The translations under genes and the position numbers were made by a program. Under the pieces are notes generated by a model. That model saw only the letters and a list, made by a program, of their open reading frames with translations. It searched no databases and was not told the origin of the DNA. Of a stretch of 64,000 bases of DNA, positions 46,200-57,640 are shown in pieces. How positions within the stretch are numbered: the stretch's first letter is position 1; every line of letters starts with the position of its first letter. The DNA comes from Ambrosia x helenae (taxonomy: Eukaryota; Streptophyta; Magnoliopsida; Asterales; Asteraceae), in assembly GCA_030844895.1 (NCBI GenBank), contig CM061231.1, forward strand, positions 7,525,618-7,589,617. The letters are read 5' to 3'.

Positions 46200-49160
46200 T
46201 GTGACACCCATCGAAATCACAGGTCATATCCGTACACTTAGCTACATGTTTACAGTGTGCATAGCATTACATGTTATCATTTGCATCATAGTTGGGCTAT
46301 ACAGGGTTCCAACAGGTCAAACTCAAGGCATACAGTCTAATAGTAGACCCACTAGTTAGTTCAAGGCCTCAGTTAGTCCAATAATTCATGCTAGACTATA
46401 GGAGTTCCATGCAAAACCCTACCGATGAGACATCCATGCAACTGAACATACGTTTTCAAATTGTTGGCCCGACAAGGACAAAATCAAACAATGTTCATGA
46501 ACAAAGAGGTTACGAACATGTGTTCTAGAAAACTAGTACATATACGAACAATAGGTCCACCCGTAACCTCAAAACTTGATCCATTTAGACTTGTATGAGT
46601 ATGTGAATCAAGCAATTACACTATCATTAATGCATACATACATACATACAGCTATACATACACATGTACATGAACATATCCTAACACAATCCCATCAAAT
46701 CCAAGACATTTACTTAAATGGGATCATAGTCCACCTTAATTAACCAAACTTACACAAGTTGACTTGCCTAGAATACCTTGCTCTTTTCCTATGCATATTT
46801 TTGACCCACTTGTTCCCAAGGTAAGAGTGTGTGCAATGTTTTGGACACTATCTAACTTGTACAAGACACACTCACACCTCTATACACATACATACACGAT
46901 CGAATACACACACACACACACATCACACGCATATATATATATATATATACAAACACACACGACACATATACACTCACCTTACACTCACCATTCTTATCCA
47001 AACCTCACCACATATCTAAGCCTTACACCAAAAAGGAAAAACCTAGGATACATGGCTCTCCAAGACACATTGACTTGCCATAAACCACATGAACCATTTC
47101 CAAGAAGCCTACACAAGCCAACAAAACCACTTAGTCAACTTCTTACACCAACATAGAAACAACATAAACCACATGAACCATTTCCACCTTGTCAACTTTC
47201 CAAAACAAATGTGCCCCTTCCCCATACATATTGCGGCCGAAACACCCCCCTACATAACCAAACAAAGCCTCAAGTCAACTAGTTTCATCAAGAAAGCCTT
47301 CCAACTTTGCACTCCAAGAAAGTGAGCCTTTGACCTTCCACATTTGTGCACCAATGAACTCTTGGCTACCCTTCCCACCATCGGCTATAGATAGAGAGTC
47401 CTAGAGCACTTATGATCACACCATAACAATCCTCAATCTCTTTAACACTTGAAACATCTCCCTTCTCTCCTTGTTACCCCTCGGCCGAAGATTAATCCAC
47501 CCAAGGAGCTTGTTTCGGCCAACCACTATCACCATTTAGGAACTCCAAGACTCTAGCAAGTATCTAGGAGTTGCATTGAGGGGAATTAGCATACTTTTCT
47601 TTTGATATTTTGGCTACACACAAGTGAGGTATAAAACGAACCTTTTCCTTTATTTTATTTAGATACACGATCATGGAGAGGTTCACCCGAAGGCACACAC
47701 TCGCACACATCATTAAAAAAACTAGTTTTTGAGATAAACTAACTCGAACACTTAAGTTTTATGATAAAGGTTCAATGTTTTAGCTTATGTATACACACTT
47801 ACACATATGCGATTATATACACCTTGGAAACACTTACATGGACATACGAGTACACCCACACATACAAATGAATGTATGCGTGAGTGTATAGGGTCGAGAC
47901 CGGCCCAAAACACATCAAGCTTGTTTAGTTTTACAACTTATACTAAGACTTGGTTTATAAACATGTGTTAAAAACCTTAAATACATGTGTTAGTGAGCCT
48001 AACACAAGAGTTTTCATGGAAGCCAATGATACACTCTAACATATGTGTATAATCAAGGACAAAATACTTAAAAATGTCATTTTTGTACAAAAATGTCAAA
48101 GGATATGTCCATATCCCACCCTAGACTTTCATAACTTAGACATAGGTAACACTCGGTAACATTTAGTAAGTCAAGGCATTTGTCTTACCCAAAATAGACT
48201 AAACATCGTCACATTAACGACAAAACAAACATTCCTGACACATACAGTTTGTGACACACGTGGATAGTGGTATAGAAGCCTCTAGTCCATGGGTGTTGCA
48301 GTCGGGTGAACAGTTGCATGGTAGTTAGAACAAAACATAGACCTAAGGTGCCTTTATATGAACTTAGGGCATCCTAGACTAGACACACAGTGCAAGATTC
48401 AGTTCAGTCTAGCATCTAGACACCAAGTGAGTATTCACGGCCTATTTTTATAGTTTTTACATTTTTTCCGGGGGAAAAACATGCGTACAGTTTTCAGTTA
48501 CAATACATGACTATTATGCGAACATGAGACATTACAGTTCAGGATCCATTAAGCCCTCGTGTCATACACCATACCATAACCAGTAGCTATGGACTTAGCC
48601 ATGAAACACCGGGATAGATCTATTAGGTTGACACCCCCACTCTTGGCCAGTCGCTCTGACCGGATGATAGATATCAAAAGAGTGCTTGTATTTCACATTA
48701 TTTCATTGTCTTTAGTGTACAATGGGCGAGGCACAACATGTCAAGGTTTGGTTATGGGCTCATGTCAGATCACATATTGATTATTGCCCCAGCTAGGCAA
48801 TGATTTAGTCGGTTTTGGATTACATGTCCACCATATAGAAAACCCGTGAACTCACCAACTTTATGTTGACCCATATTTCCTTTAATGCATGTTTTTCAGG
48901 AAATTAGCATGGATAGTGGAACTTGCGGGGGTCGCGTGCAAGCATTTGTGGGATACCTTCTTTTGGACCGTTGTGTTGTTGTTCTAATACTAAACATTTA
49001 CATACAATGGTTGCGAATTTTAAACAATTAACTTTATGTTGAACAAATCTCGTTGTTTAATGAAAGTTCCCACTTTATTTTAATCAATGCTCGTGTGACC
49101 TTTGTGCTTGGAAATCTTTCTAAGTCGCACCTCGCATTTCCGCCTAGGCGGGGTGTGACA
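46200..49160 (+). mobile_element. solo LTR nested in the Tat-like integrase
   Basis: Starts TGTGACACCC and ends GGGTGTGACA, 2961 bp, with GTCAG (46195-46199) on the left and GTCAT (49161-49165) on the right, a 5-bp duplication with one mismatch. The same terminal words as the other Tekay-type LTRs place it in that broad group, but the body differs. It contains a simple-repeat region at 46640-46960. No internal region. Confidence 0.82.
46640..46960. repeat. (CATA)n, (CA)n and (TA)n simple repeats in the solo LTR
   Basis: Three simple-repeat tracts within 320 bp. The open frames here are artefacts of repeat composition. Confidence 0.85.
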
Positions 49161-50103
49161 GTCATTTTTCGTGTTACCCCTCCGTAAGGTTGGTAGTCCT
49201 ATTTCAGATGGGGTCATGGCCTCAGACCCAAATGTTAAGCTAAAAGTTGTTTCACCATTGCTGGTCTTCGACATAGTGTGGTAGACCCAAAGGACATGAG
49301 GTAGTTTTTCAACCCATGACCTTCCCTCCGAGTCGAGGCGCTTCTTTATCCCGTCCAGTATACAACGATTTGCCCTTTCTACCTGGTCGTTTCCCTTGGG
49401 TGTGCCACAGACGTGAATATTTGTTGGATGTGTAGCTCTTTGCACCATTCTTGCAGTGTTTGGTCAGCGAACTGTGTTCCGTTGTCACTGACAATGTAAA
49501 GAGGGATCCCAAAACGGCATATGATATGCTCCCATAAGAATCTTCGAATGCTGCTACTTAGATTTTGGCCAATGACTTTCCTTCAATCCACTTAGTGAAG
49601 TAATCGATTGCGACGACCAAGTATTTGAGCTTCACGGGGGCGAAAGGAAAAGGACCCACAAGGTACACGCCCCATTTTTGAAAGGGCCATGTAGCCGTTA
49701 CCGGGATCAGGTTATTCTTCGGCCGTATGGTCTATGGTGCATACTTCTGACAACTCATGCATTTCTGCAGCTCTTCAACGGCCATGTTGTGCATTCTAGG
49801 CCAAAAATATCCCGCGTTCATTATTTTAGCCACTACTGCTCGGGGACCTGCATGTATCCCGCATATGCCTGCATGAATTTCTTGTATCCAATACCTTGCT
49901 TCGGACGGGGCCACACATCGTAATGCTGGACCTAAATATGATTTCCTGTAAAGGACGCCGTTGTGAACTTCATACTGCAATGCCTTAGTATGGATTTTCA
50001 GAGCCTCCCCATTATCTTCTGGCAAGGAACCTTCTTCTAAGTACTTCTTGATTGGGGTCATCCACGACACCTCAACAGCGTGAACACTATGAACCACCGA
50101 CAC
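49161..50103 (-). pseudogene. integrase of the Tat-like element, N-terminal and core parts
   Basis: Contains the zinc-finger end (CMSCQKYAP preceded by the HAG-type histidine region) and core fragments (ERANRCILDGIKKRL, LPHVLWVYHTM, FSLTFGSEA), in at least three frames with stops between. Cut at 49161 by the solo LTR. Confidence 0.8.
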
Positions 50104-50120
50104 TTGTGTGGAAGGCCGAT

Positions 50121-50808
50121 TTAGGGTTTCAATGTGGTTTCCATGCTTGAGGACGCCAGCTTGCTGAGGGCATCTACAATGTCATTCCTGTGCCGCCGGA
50201 CATGGTTCAACGTCACCTTTTGAAACTTGGTCATTAACTCCTTGGTCTTTTCCAGGTACTTCGCCATGGTTCCATCCCGGGCTTCGTATGATTCATTGAC
50301 TTGATGGTTCACCAGAAGGGAATCCACGTGTGCATCCACTTTCTTTGCGCCCATTGCTAGGGCCAATCGTAGGCCAGCTAGGAACGCTTCATATTTTGAG
50401 TGATTGTTTGAGCACTCAAACTCAAAACGCGGGGCGTATAAAACTTCGCCCGTCTGGACTTACGAGCATCAACCTTGCGCCTTTACTACTAGACGAACCG
50501 TCTGTGTACAACTGCCATGCCGGGGTGTGATCGTCTGGGTGTACAGTGGGAACCTCAGTAGCCTGTGGGATTTCCTCCATATTTGAGATTTCTGCGATGA
50601 AATCGGCGATTACCTGTCCTTTGACCGATGTCCTTTTCTTGAAGCTTATGTCCAGTGCCCCAAATTCGATGGCCCATTTTGCTAACCTCCTAGAGACTTC
50701 TGGTCTGTTCAGAACTTGTGCTAGATGAAAGCTGGTTAAGACCTCAATTTGGTATGCTTGGAAGTACCGACGCAGCCACCGTGATGCATGCACCCGGGCT
50801 AGCACCAA
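50121..50808 (-). pseudogene. RNase H region of the Tat-like element
   Basis: WQLYTDGSSSSKGA (the first catalytic aspartate region) and KVDAHVDSLLV mark RNase H. The frame is broken at about 50420. Confidence 0.8.
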
Positions 50809-50826
50809 TTTTTCCAGGGTTGGGTA

Positions 50827-51945
50827 TCAAGTTTCTGGGTCAGATAGAACCCTGCTGATATAATATATTAGCGTTTGTAGCCTTCTTTCGACTAATAACA
50901 CCGCACTGACGGCATGATGTCCTATAGTGAGATATATCTTCAGTACTTCTTCCTGCTTCAGGGCGGTAAGCATTGGCAAGTTACTAATAAATGTCTTCAT
51001 CTCTTGGAATGCCTTTTTTGCTTCCGGCATCCATCTGAATTTGTACTTATTGAGACAGTCCTTGAGGGTTGAGATGAATGGGAGGGATCGCTCTGCATGC
51101 CATGCCATAAAACGATTGATGGCCGCCAGCCGGCCATTGAGTGTTTGTGCCTCCTTAAGTGTCCTTCGAGAATGCATGTTGGTGGTGGCGGTAACCTTTT
51201 CTGGATTCACTTGAAACCCGTCCCTTGAAATGACCACCCCCAAGAACTTCCCTTCTTCTACCCCAAACGAGCACTTGCCTGGATTCGGCTTGATATTATA
51301 CTCTAGGAGCGTCTTGAACGTTTCTTCTATATCAGTCAGGATTTGCCCTTCTGTTTGGCTCTTGATTACCAAGTCACCCACGTAGACTTCTAAGTTTCTA
51401 CCAAACTGCCTTTCAAATGCTTGTTCCATGGGCCTCTAATAAGTTGCACCCGCGTTCTTTAATCCGAAAGGCATCTTGGTATAACAGTAGATGCTTGCGT
51501 TGGTATGGAACACAGTTTTATCTTCATCTTCTCAGGTCATCTGGATCTGGTGGTATCCCTTGTAAGCATCCAAGAAACACATGAACCTGTATGGTGCCAA
51601 TGAATCCACCTTAAGGTTGATCTCGAAAAGCGGATATGCAGCTTTGGGGCATGCTTTGTTGAGATCATTGTAATCAACACACATGTGCCACATTCCATCA
51701 TTTTTCTTAACCATAACCGGGTTAGCAACCCAAGCGTGATACTTTGCTTTTCATAGGATTCCAGCTTCCTCCAACTTCTTTACCTCCTGTACCACGGCTA
51801 CTCGGCGATCCGGGGCCATGTTGCGCCTTTTCTGTGCAATGGGATTTGCCGCCGGGAACATAGATAGCTTGTGCTCTTCCTTTGACCTGGATATCCCCAT
51901 CATATCACCGTGTTTGAAGGAAAAGACGTTGAGGTTATCTTTCAT
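50827..51945 (-). pseudogene. reverse transcriptase of the Tat-like element, catalytically dead
   Basis: VKKNDGMWHMCVDYNDLNKACPK and FMCFLDAYKGYHQIQM mark RT. The catalytic box reads YVGDLVIKS (51376-51384), so the first aspartate of the usual YVDD pair is glycine. Stops at about 51532 and 51430 split the domain. Confidence 0.85.
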
Positions 51946-52377
51946 TAAGGCTCTTGAGTCGGCCGTGTATGGCGGGTGACAAAAAATCTCCGATCATTAC
52001 TGTCTAATCAGGATATGTTGAATTGAGCACCCATCTTACTGTGCCTCGTAGTCCTGTGGGTGCTTGCCGACGTGTCTTGTTATCAACCACTGAAAAAACT
52101 TTATCTCCCGGTACTGCGGCAACTCCATGGGGTGTGGGAAACATCAGGAATCTACGGGCGGTTGAGACCAGAGCGTCGATACGACCGAGTGTATACCGGA
52201 CTATGATAACGTTATACTGAGAGTCAGTTGGTATAACCAGAAAAGTAACCAATATGGCTCGTTCCCATCACCCGTCTTTGACCATGACCGGGAACGTTAA
52301 CTACCCGAGTGATTCGACACTCTCTCCTGTGAAACCTCGAACCGGACCCCGTGCAGGCTCCAACATTCTCTGATCTT

Positions 52378-52605
52378 CTATCCGCATTCTGCGGAACATG
52401 GTTCATATATTATGTCTTCAGAATTTCCAGTATCCAACAAGCATCTTTTCATACTATAATCCCCTTCCGCAGCAGATATTACCAACGCCTCCCTGCTTAA
52501 CACCTTATAGTGTGGAGGGACCGTCATGACGGCCTCCGTCCATGGCTTAAAACGTTCAAAGGTTCTCTTCATATTGGACGTGAAGTCTGCCCAGACCATG
52601 TTCAT
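52378..52605 (-). pseudogene. aspartic protease region of the Tat-like element
   Basis: RCLLDTGNSEDIIYE holds the DTG active-site triplet typical of Tat-type proteases. Flanking frames are broken. Confidence 0.7.
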
Positions 52606-52660
52606 CTCCCAAGGCTTCTTCCCTGCTGCCTTGTCTTCACCTGCGGAGGAGGGACCTTGC

Positions 52661-53646
52661 TTACTTTATATCTTTTATCAAGTGTGCCAACTTGTCGGTC
52701 TTCATGAAGTACTCAATTTTCCTCTTTAATTGGAAACAGTCATTCGTGTCATGTCTGCTACCCTTGTGATATTCACAGTACTTGGACTTGTCCCGTGAGG
52801 GGGAATCCTTGATTAGGCAAGGTGTGTTCAACTTTAAGTTCTCTGTCTCCAATATCTGGGAAGGAGTCTTGGTTAGTTCAGGGTAGTCGGACTTGGGCTT
52901 TGTTGAGCTTTCACTTCTCATGGAATACGAGTCCCGGGACCTATCCGACCTCCGATGTGACTCTCTACGATCATCCCTTGAGTAAGGCTGACCAAACGTG
53001 CCTTATCTTCCTTTTTTTTCTGGAACTCCGATAATCATGTTGTTCGGTTGTTTTGGTAGATTCTTGCTTCTTCCTTACTGCATGTTTCATAGCTATCGAC
53101 TTCTCCTGCTTGATATACGCCTTTGCAATGGTCATCATCTCATCCATAGTTTGTGGGTATCTTTTCGGTCCATGAAGCTTTAGTAGTAGACCATCATCGT
53201 TTACTCCCATGGTAAAAGTTGTGCATGCAAGCTCTTCAGTTAAACCCGGGATCTGCAACTGCTCTTTGTTGAAGCGGATGATGAAGTTTTCCATGGATTC
53301 ATTGTCCCGTTTATATATATGCATCACTTCATCTCTGTATTTTGGTGTGTTTTCGTTGTTGACTAAACTGTTGCGAGAACCCCTTCATAATTTCATTCCA
53401 GATGGCAACTGACCCCGGAGGTAAACTATCCCACCATACACGGGTCTCGCCCACCAATGTCTGCACAAACATATGGCACCAGGCGGGTAATGGCCAGTCT
53501 TTAGAAGTCCCAACTGACTCGAAAATGCTAAGATGATCATCCGGGTCTCCCGTACCATCGTATTTACCAACGGTAGAAGGTAACTTTAGATTCGGAGGAA
53601 GAGGTGCATTGGCTATTCGAGTCATGAACTTTGAGTAAGTTGCCAT
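52661..53646 (-). pseudogene. gag of the Tat-like element
   Basis: PSTVGKYDGTGDPDDHL, PAWCHMFVQTL and GETRVWWDSLPPGS are the signature gag blocks of Tat/Ogre-type elements. A second piece (53327-52971) has NFIIRFNKEQLQIPGL. The third (52921-52661) has the zinc motif KYCEYHKGSRHDTNDC. Frames shift between pieces. Confidence 0.85.
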
Positions 53647-53709
53647 CGTTGGGGACCTGTAGGGTTTAGTCAGATCTTCTTCTTCTGGATCTTCCGGGTG
53701 ATTGTTTCC

Positions 53710-54387
53710 CTAGCTTTGCGCTGCTCCATGCTGCTGTGCCTGAGGAATGAGTTGCGCATGCTGGCTGGTGATAGGAGTGCCTTCATAAGTCAGCCTGGTC
53801 CTCACTCCCTCCAGGCGGGCACCCGCGGACTGTAGGGTAGCCTCTCCTGCCATCCCCCACCCGGGAATGGATTGTGGCATTGTGGGATAAGCATAAGGAT
53901 AAGGATAGGGATATGCGAATGCATTCCCTGCCGCAGGTTGATACATGTACCCATACGGTTGCATGGGGTAGTAAGGCATGTATGGCTGGTTCCCAGGGGT
54001 GACCGGAGTAAAGGGCGCCATTGTATGCGGCACTAGAGTAGCCATAGGTGACGACATCATGGTTTTGGTCATAGCTATGGTCATGGCCGCCGAGAACAGC
54101 GGCAAGCTAGCTACAGCGGCCATCAATGGCATGGATGTTGACGGGGGCTGACACCTCACAGAAGGGATAGTACTTGTGATAGGTCTTGTGTAGGTATAAG
54201 TCGCGGTAGGATCGGCTCGGGGGAAGATGGGGTGGATAGCGTTCCACCTGTGAGTGAAGGGATAAGGGGTCCTGGTCCGATACGGGACACCGTGGTACTT
54301 GCCCCCGGTTCGCAGGAGTGAATCTCGGAGCGTGATCCTCCGCCGTTTCTTCTTTAGATTCAATCGAAAAAAGGCAGTCGTTCGCAT
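53710..54387 (-). pseudogene. N-terminal gag or leader ORF of the Tat-like element, Pro/Tyr/Met-rich
   Basis: A 225-codon frame with a YPYPYPYAYPTMPQ tract and many Thr/Met/Pro residues, directly upstream of gag in the same element. The composition suggests a disordered gag N-terminus. A stop separates it from the gag core. Confidence 0.5.
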
Positions 54388-54516
54388 TGGTTAGTCTAAT
54401 CGGATCTTGATTAACGTCGGTTGGCGCAGTGGTTTAGCACTTTGGTTTTCTGCCATTCAGAACAGAGTGAATGTACGATTTTCTATTTCAGTATTCCGTC
54501 CCACGGATGGTGCCAA

Positions 54517-54997
54517 TGAAGAACTAAGTACCTGAGGGGTATAGTCTTCTAGGTGAAATAAGGAGATCTTGGTTTGGACTGCTCTGAACAGGTTAGACCT
54601 GGGTTACTGCAAAATAGAACACCGTTAGGACTCGCCATAGGAATGTGGGTATCCCTGTAACCACCCTCCGGCGTGAGAATAAGTATCTGTGAATGTAGGA
54701 GTAAATGTGAAAGTATTAAGAGTTGGAATGAATCATACGGTTTACCTTAGATCTCCTTTTATAATTGATGTCAACCTCTAGAGATAACTCTTGAGAATTG
54801 TATTTTGAATACAATACTTCCCGGAGGAGATGGATATAAGCTTTATCGTCTACGAGTGTATTCGTAAAAGGCTCTGTAGTTTGTTGTGATAAGGAGATTG
54901 GCTTATTTGCTAACTTTTATCTATATCACTTTATTATTTAAATTAAGTGGATCGGGTTGTTAGTAGTTTACGGTGTGGGCCGGACCCCACCTCGTCA
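54517..54997 (-). repeat. 5' LTR of the Tat-like element
   Basis: 481 bp, matching 43919-44413 with several indels. It is followed on the minus strand by the primer-binding word TTGGCACCATCC. Confidence 0.88.
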
Positions 54998-55164
54998 ATA
55001 ATAATTATTTTTAAATATATAAACCGCTTCCGCTTTGTATACGATACCATGATTCCCAACAGTTTTTGGTTTAAGTTTGTGTAAACTTTGTTCTTGTTTG
55101 TGAAATAAAGTTTCAGTGATTTTGTGTCATATTTTCTGACAAGATTTCCAGTCTAAAATTTGAC

Positions 55165-55499
55165 ATGGTATCATTCTTTGTGTAATGGTGATAGATATAC
55201 ATTCAATGGAAGTCCCAGAGCAAGGATCAAGTCGCGAGGATCACTGAACACACCCGAGCACTCATGAGTTTCTGTAATAGATTCCCGTTTAAAACACAAA
55301 CCTAAGTATAGGTTTTTAATACTTAAAAATGTAAAAATATGTGTTACAATCAAATGAAAAAAATGTCAATGGGTTGTCTTTTCATGAATAAAATTTTTTT
55401 AATCAGGGGTGATTTTTAATTAAGGCCTAATCTCCGATCTTTAAGTGTTAATTACACGTTTACGTGTTAGGGTCTTACACAAAGTAGCCTTTATCTTTA
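55165..55499. other. intergenic stretch, nothing recognised
   Basis: Begins with TGGTATCATT, a possible partial primer site of the outer LTR. The rest shows no gene or repeat. Confidence 0.4.
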
Positions 55500-55965
55500 G
55501 AGTTAATAACCAAAATCATCCATGTGGTTTGGGTCAATATGTCACTCCAGTCCAAACTTTTAAAAATTGATTGAACAGTCCCTGACTTTTGAAGAAATAG
55601 ACCAAAACAGTCCAAAGACTTAACTGGGTTAAGTCTGTGTCGTTAACTCAGGGGCAAAATGATCAACTCACATATAAAATTGTCTTATTCCCCAACTCAC
55701 CTATTGTCTTCTTCCCCAAACTATATTATGTGCTTTCAATTAGTTCAAATCTTATTAACTCTCAAAACAGTACTTTAATCTATAATTTTATAAAGTTAAT
55801 ACTCTCATAACTTAACCTACACAATGCCAAAACTTATTTATAGAATATAACAAACCCTAACAGTCTTAACCTAGGTATAACTCAACAAAAGTTGCAGTCA
55901 ATTAAGTTAGTATATACATACATACATACAGATACATAATAATAGAGAGAGAGAGAGAGACATAC

Positions 55966-56147
55966 AGATGAAGGGCTTCAAGAAACTTATCGTATTCAAC
56001 ATCGATCCAGTTCTATCTAGACTTAGTAATGGTATAGGGCTTTCGAATCTTCTTACTTGGATCATTATTTAACTGGAAATTTACACCCACGCCTGAATTA
56101 TTATTATTATTATTATTAGGCACCGGAAGCAGAGGGTCGAAACCCAT
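55966..56147 (-). pseudogene. captured first exon of a REVEILLE (RVE8/RVE6-like) MYB gene
   Basis: The ATG at 56145-56147 starts MGFDPLLPVP, then seven Asn, then KKIRKPYTITKSR, then a stop TAG (56013-56015), then NWIDVEYDKFLEAL in the same frame and a GTATGT donor at 55965. KPYTITKSR followed by a W and DKFLEAL is the start of the SHAQKYF-type MYB repeat of the LHY/CCA1/REVEILLE clock factors, and the exon boundary at LEAL(H) fits that family. The stop stands where the family has a glutamate, a one-base change. 56148-56400 looks like the 5' UTR. The SHAQKYF part is absent. Confidence 0.8.
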
Positions 56148-56408
56148 AGAAGTTTTGAATAATAATAATCAATGAGTGAGTGATAGTTAGGGTTAGGATT
56201 TTAGAATTGGGGTTGGTTCCAGTTGAATTGAGAAACTTCTGATAACGAATTGATGATGAGGATTACAAAGTAAATCGTGGTTTTCAGGTTTTGTATGAGA
56301 GAGAATATCAACGAGAAATGGTGGTCGGACACGTGACGGAATCTCGCCGGAGAAATGGTGGGGACGTGGTGGTCGGAGTTGTAGGTAATGTCGGTCTAGT
56401 GACATGGG

Positions 56409-56570
56409 GTGGTGTCGGTTTCTGACCATGTGGTTAAGGAGTTTGTTGGGTCGTTGGTTATGGCGGCTTTTAGGGCTAGTAGTGAAAGACCCTCAAAGGT
56501 TAATGATGATGATAATATGGATATAGAAATACAGGAGGTTACTAAGGAGATGAAGAATGTAGGGGTGGTC
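56409..56570 (+). other. possible second captured fragment in the Pack-MULE
   Basis: The plus-strand frame reads VVKEFVGSLVMAAFRASSER and an acidic tail EIQEVTKEMKNVG with normal protein-like composition, running into the (ATT)n repeat. I do not recognise it. It may be coding from another gene, or chance within the 5' region of the MYB fragment. Confidence 0.25.
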
Positions 56571-56581
56571 ATGATGTTCGG

Positions 56582-56582
56582 A

Positions 56583-56661
<79 letters not shown>
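56582..56661. repeat. (ATT)n microsatellite
   Basis: About 26 trinucleotide units inside the Pack-MULE. The polyTyr and polyAsn frames here are artefacts. Confidence 0.95.
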
Positions 56662-56940
56662 GGGTATTAAAGATTGTGTTGTTTTGTAGGAGACACCATG
56701 GGGAAGAAGACAAATGGCCTGGGGAAGAAGACACCATGGGGAAGAAGACAATTTTAAATGTGAGTTGACCAAATTGCTCATGACTTAACGTCAACAAGTT
56801 AACTAGGTTAAGTCTTTGGACTGTTTTGGCCTATTTCTTCAAAAGTCAAGGACTGTTCAAGCAATTTTTAAAAGTTTGGGCTGGAGTGGCATATTGGCCC
56901 AGACCACAGGGACGGTTTTGGTAATTAACTCTTATCTTTA

Positions 56941-57617
56941 TAAAGTTGAAGAATAGAAGGGGACACGAACTCAATTAAGTTAGAAATCAGATATTCTAAT
57001 GAGTCCTTAATCTGAAGATCTTCAGGAATCTCTACAATTACCGTATCATCGATCTAATCACCAATCTTACCCTCACCTAGATGAAGAAGCAAGTTTGCAA
57101 AGGCCTTTATTTCTTACGATTCGGATGTGTTGTTACCTATTGTTAACCTCATGTTTTTGGTTAATTCCTCGTATTATAAAATAGTGTCTTTATTAGAAAA
57201 TAGTATATTCGAAAATTTTTCATCATGTAAAACAAATTATCACCTGCGGGAATCTCAACAGGCTTCACTTCTTACTCAGGATCGCAATAAATGTGACTTT
57301 CAAGAGGAATTACTGGTTTTGATCCTAAACCTGACCGACTTCTCCCAAACAAGAATTTGATTATGCACGTTAAAACCCGATTCAAAGGCAAAATCAATGA
57401 ACCGTATTGTTGTTAGTCGTGTAAATCGTAGGAAAATGATAAACAAAGAAATGTAAACAATCACAAGAAAAATCGGTAGCACTTCGAAGTGTAATAGATT
57501 GGAAAGCAAAAGTTATAAAATATAAGCCTAAGGCACCCTTTTATCATAAACTTAAAATATTAACCTATACATGATTAACAGTATTTGTGAGGTTTTAATT
57601 TGTTGTTAAACTACAAG
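56941..57617. other. intergenic stretch, nothing recognised
   Basis: Only frames of 69-77 codons without domain signals. No repeat boundary found. Confidence 0.4.
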
Positions 57618-57640
57618 TTTTTTTTAAAAGGTAAACTTCA

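Larger units (their letters stand above)
43919..54997 (-). mobile_element. degenerate Tat-like Ty3/Gypsy retrotransposon
   Basis: An 11-kb element on the minus strand flanked by ATAAT (43914-43918 and 54998-55002). The LTRs are 43919-44413 (3') and 54517-54997 (5'), with TGAAGAA...CGTCA ends. Right after the 5' LTR the minus strand reads TTGGCACCATCCGTGGGA, a non-Met primer site of the kind seen in Tat/Athila-type elements. GACTGGGGGACA beside the 3' LTR is the polypurine tract. Gag, protease, RT, RNase H and integrase follow in the usual order but with many stops and frameshifts. An antisense ORF lies between pol and the 3' LTR. A solo LTR (46200-49160) is inserted in integrase. Confidence 0.88.
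43258..55061 (+). mobile_element. solo Copia-type LTR (about 720 bp) split by a Gypsy element
   Basis: Starts TGTTGGACATATGG and ends GATTCCCAACA, flanked by GTTTT (43253-43257 and 55062-55066). It carries a TTTATAAAAGG promoter word at about 43489. The Gypsy element at 43919-54997 interrupts it with its own ATAAT duplication. Unsplit length is about 720 bp. Confidence 0.75.
42807..55164 (+). mobile_element. probable outermost Copia-type LTR, split by nested insertions
   Basis: The left part (42807-43257) starts TGTTGGAGAG, has a CCTATAAATAGG promoter word at 43003 and a leader-like tract. The right part (55067-55164) has AAATAAAG and ends TTTGACA directly before TGGTATCATT, a partial tRNA-Met primer word. 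Joined across the inner insertion this would be an LTR of about 550 bp. No target duplication or gag could be confirmed, so this is tentative. Confidence 0.35.
55500..56931. mobile_element. Pack-MULE: Mutator-like element carrying a REVEILLE-type exon
   Basis: The ends are about 190-bp inverted repeats (55500-55690 and 56740-56931; GAGTTAATAACCAAAA against inverted GAGTTAATTACCAAAA). A perfect 9-bp duplication TTATCTTTA stands on both sides (55491-55499 and 56932-56940). Long inverted ends with a 9-bp duplication are diagnostic of Mutator-like elements. The 1-kb interior has no transposase but holds a 5' leader and first exon of a clock-type MYB gene on the minus strand, making this a Pack-MULE. 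Confidence 0.87.

Noticed and set aside
46764..47156. A 130-codon His/Thr-rich ORF
   Set aside because: It is made by CA and TA simple repeats inside a solo LTR and has no domain.
56409..56768. Polytyrosine and polyasparagine proteins around 56580-56660
   Set aside because: Translations of an (ATT)n microsatellite.
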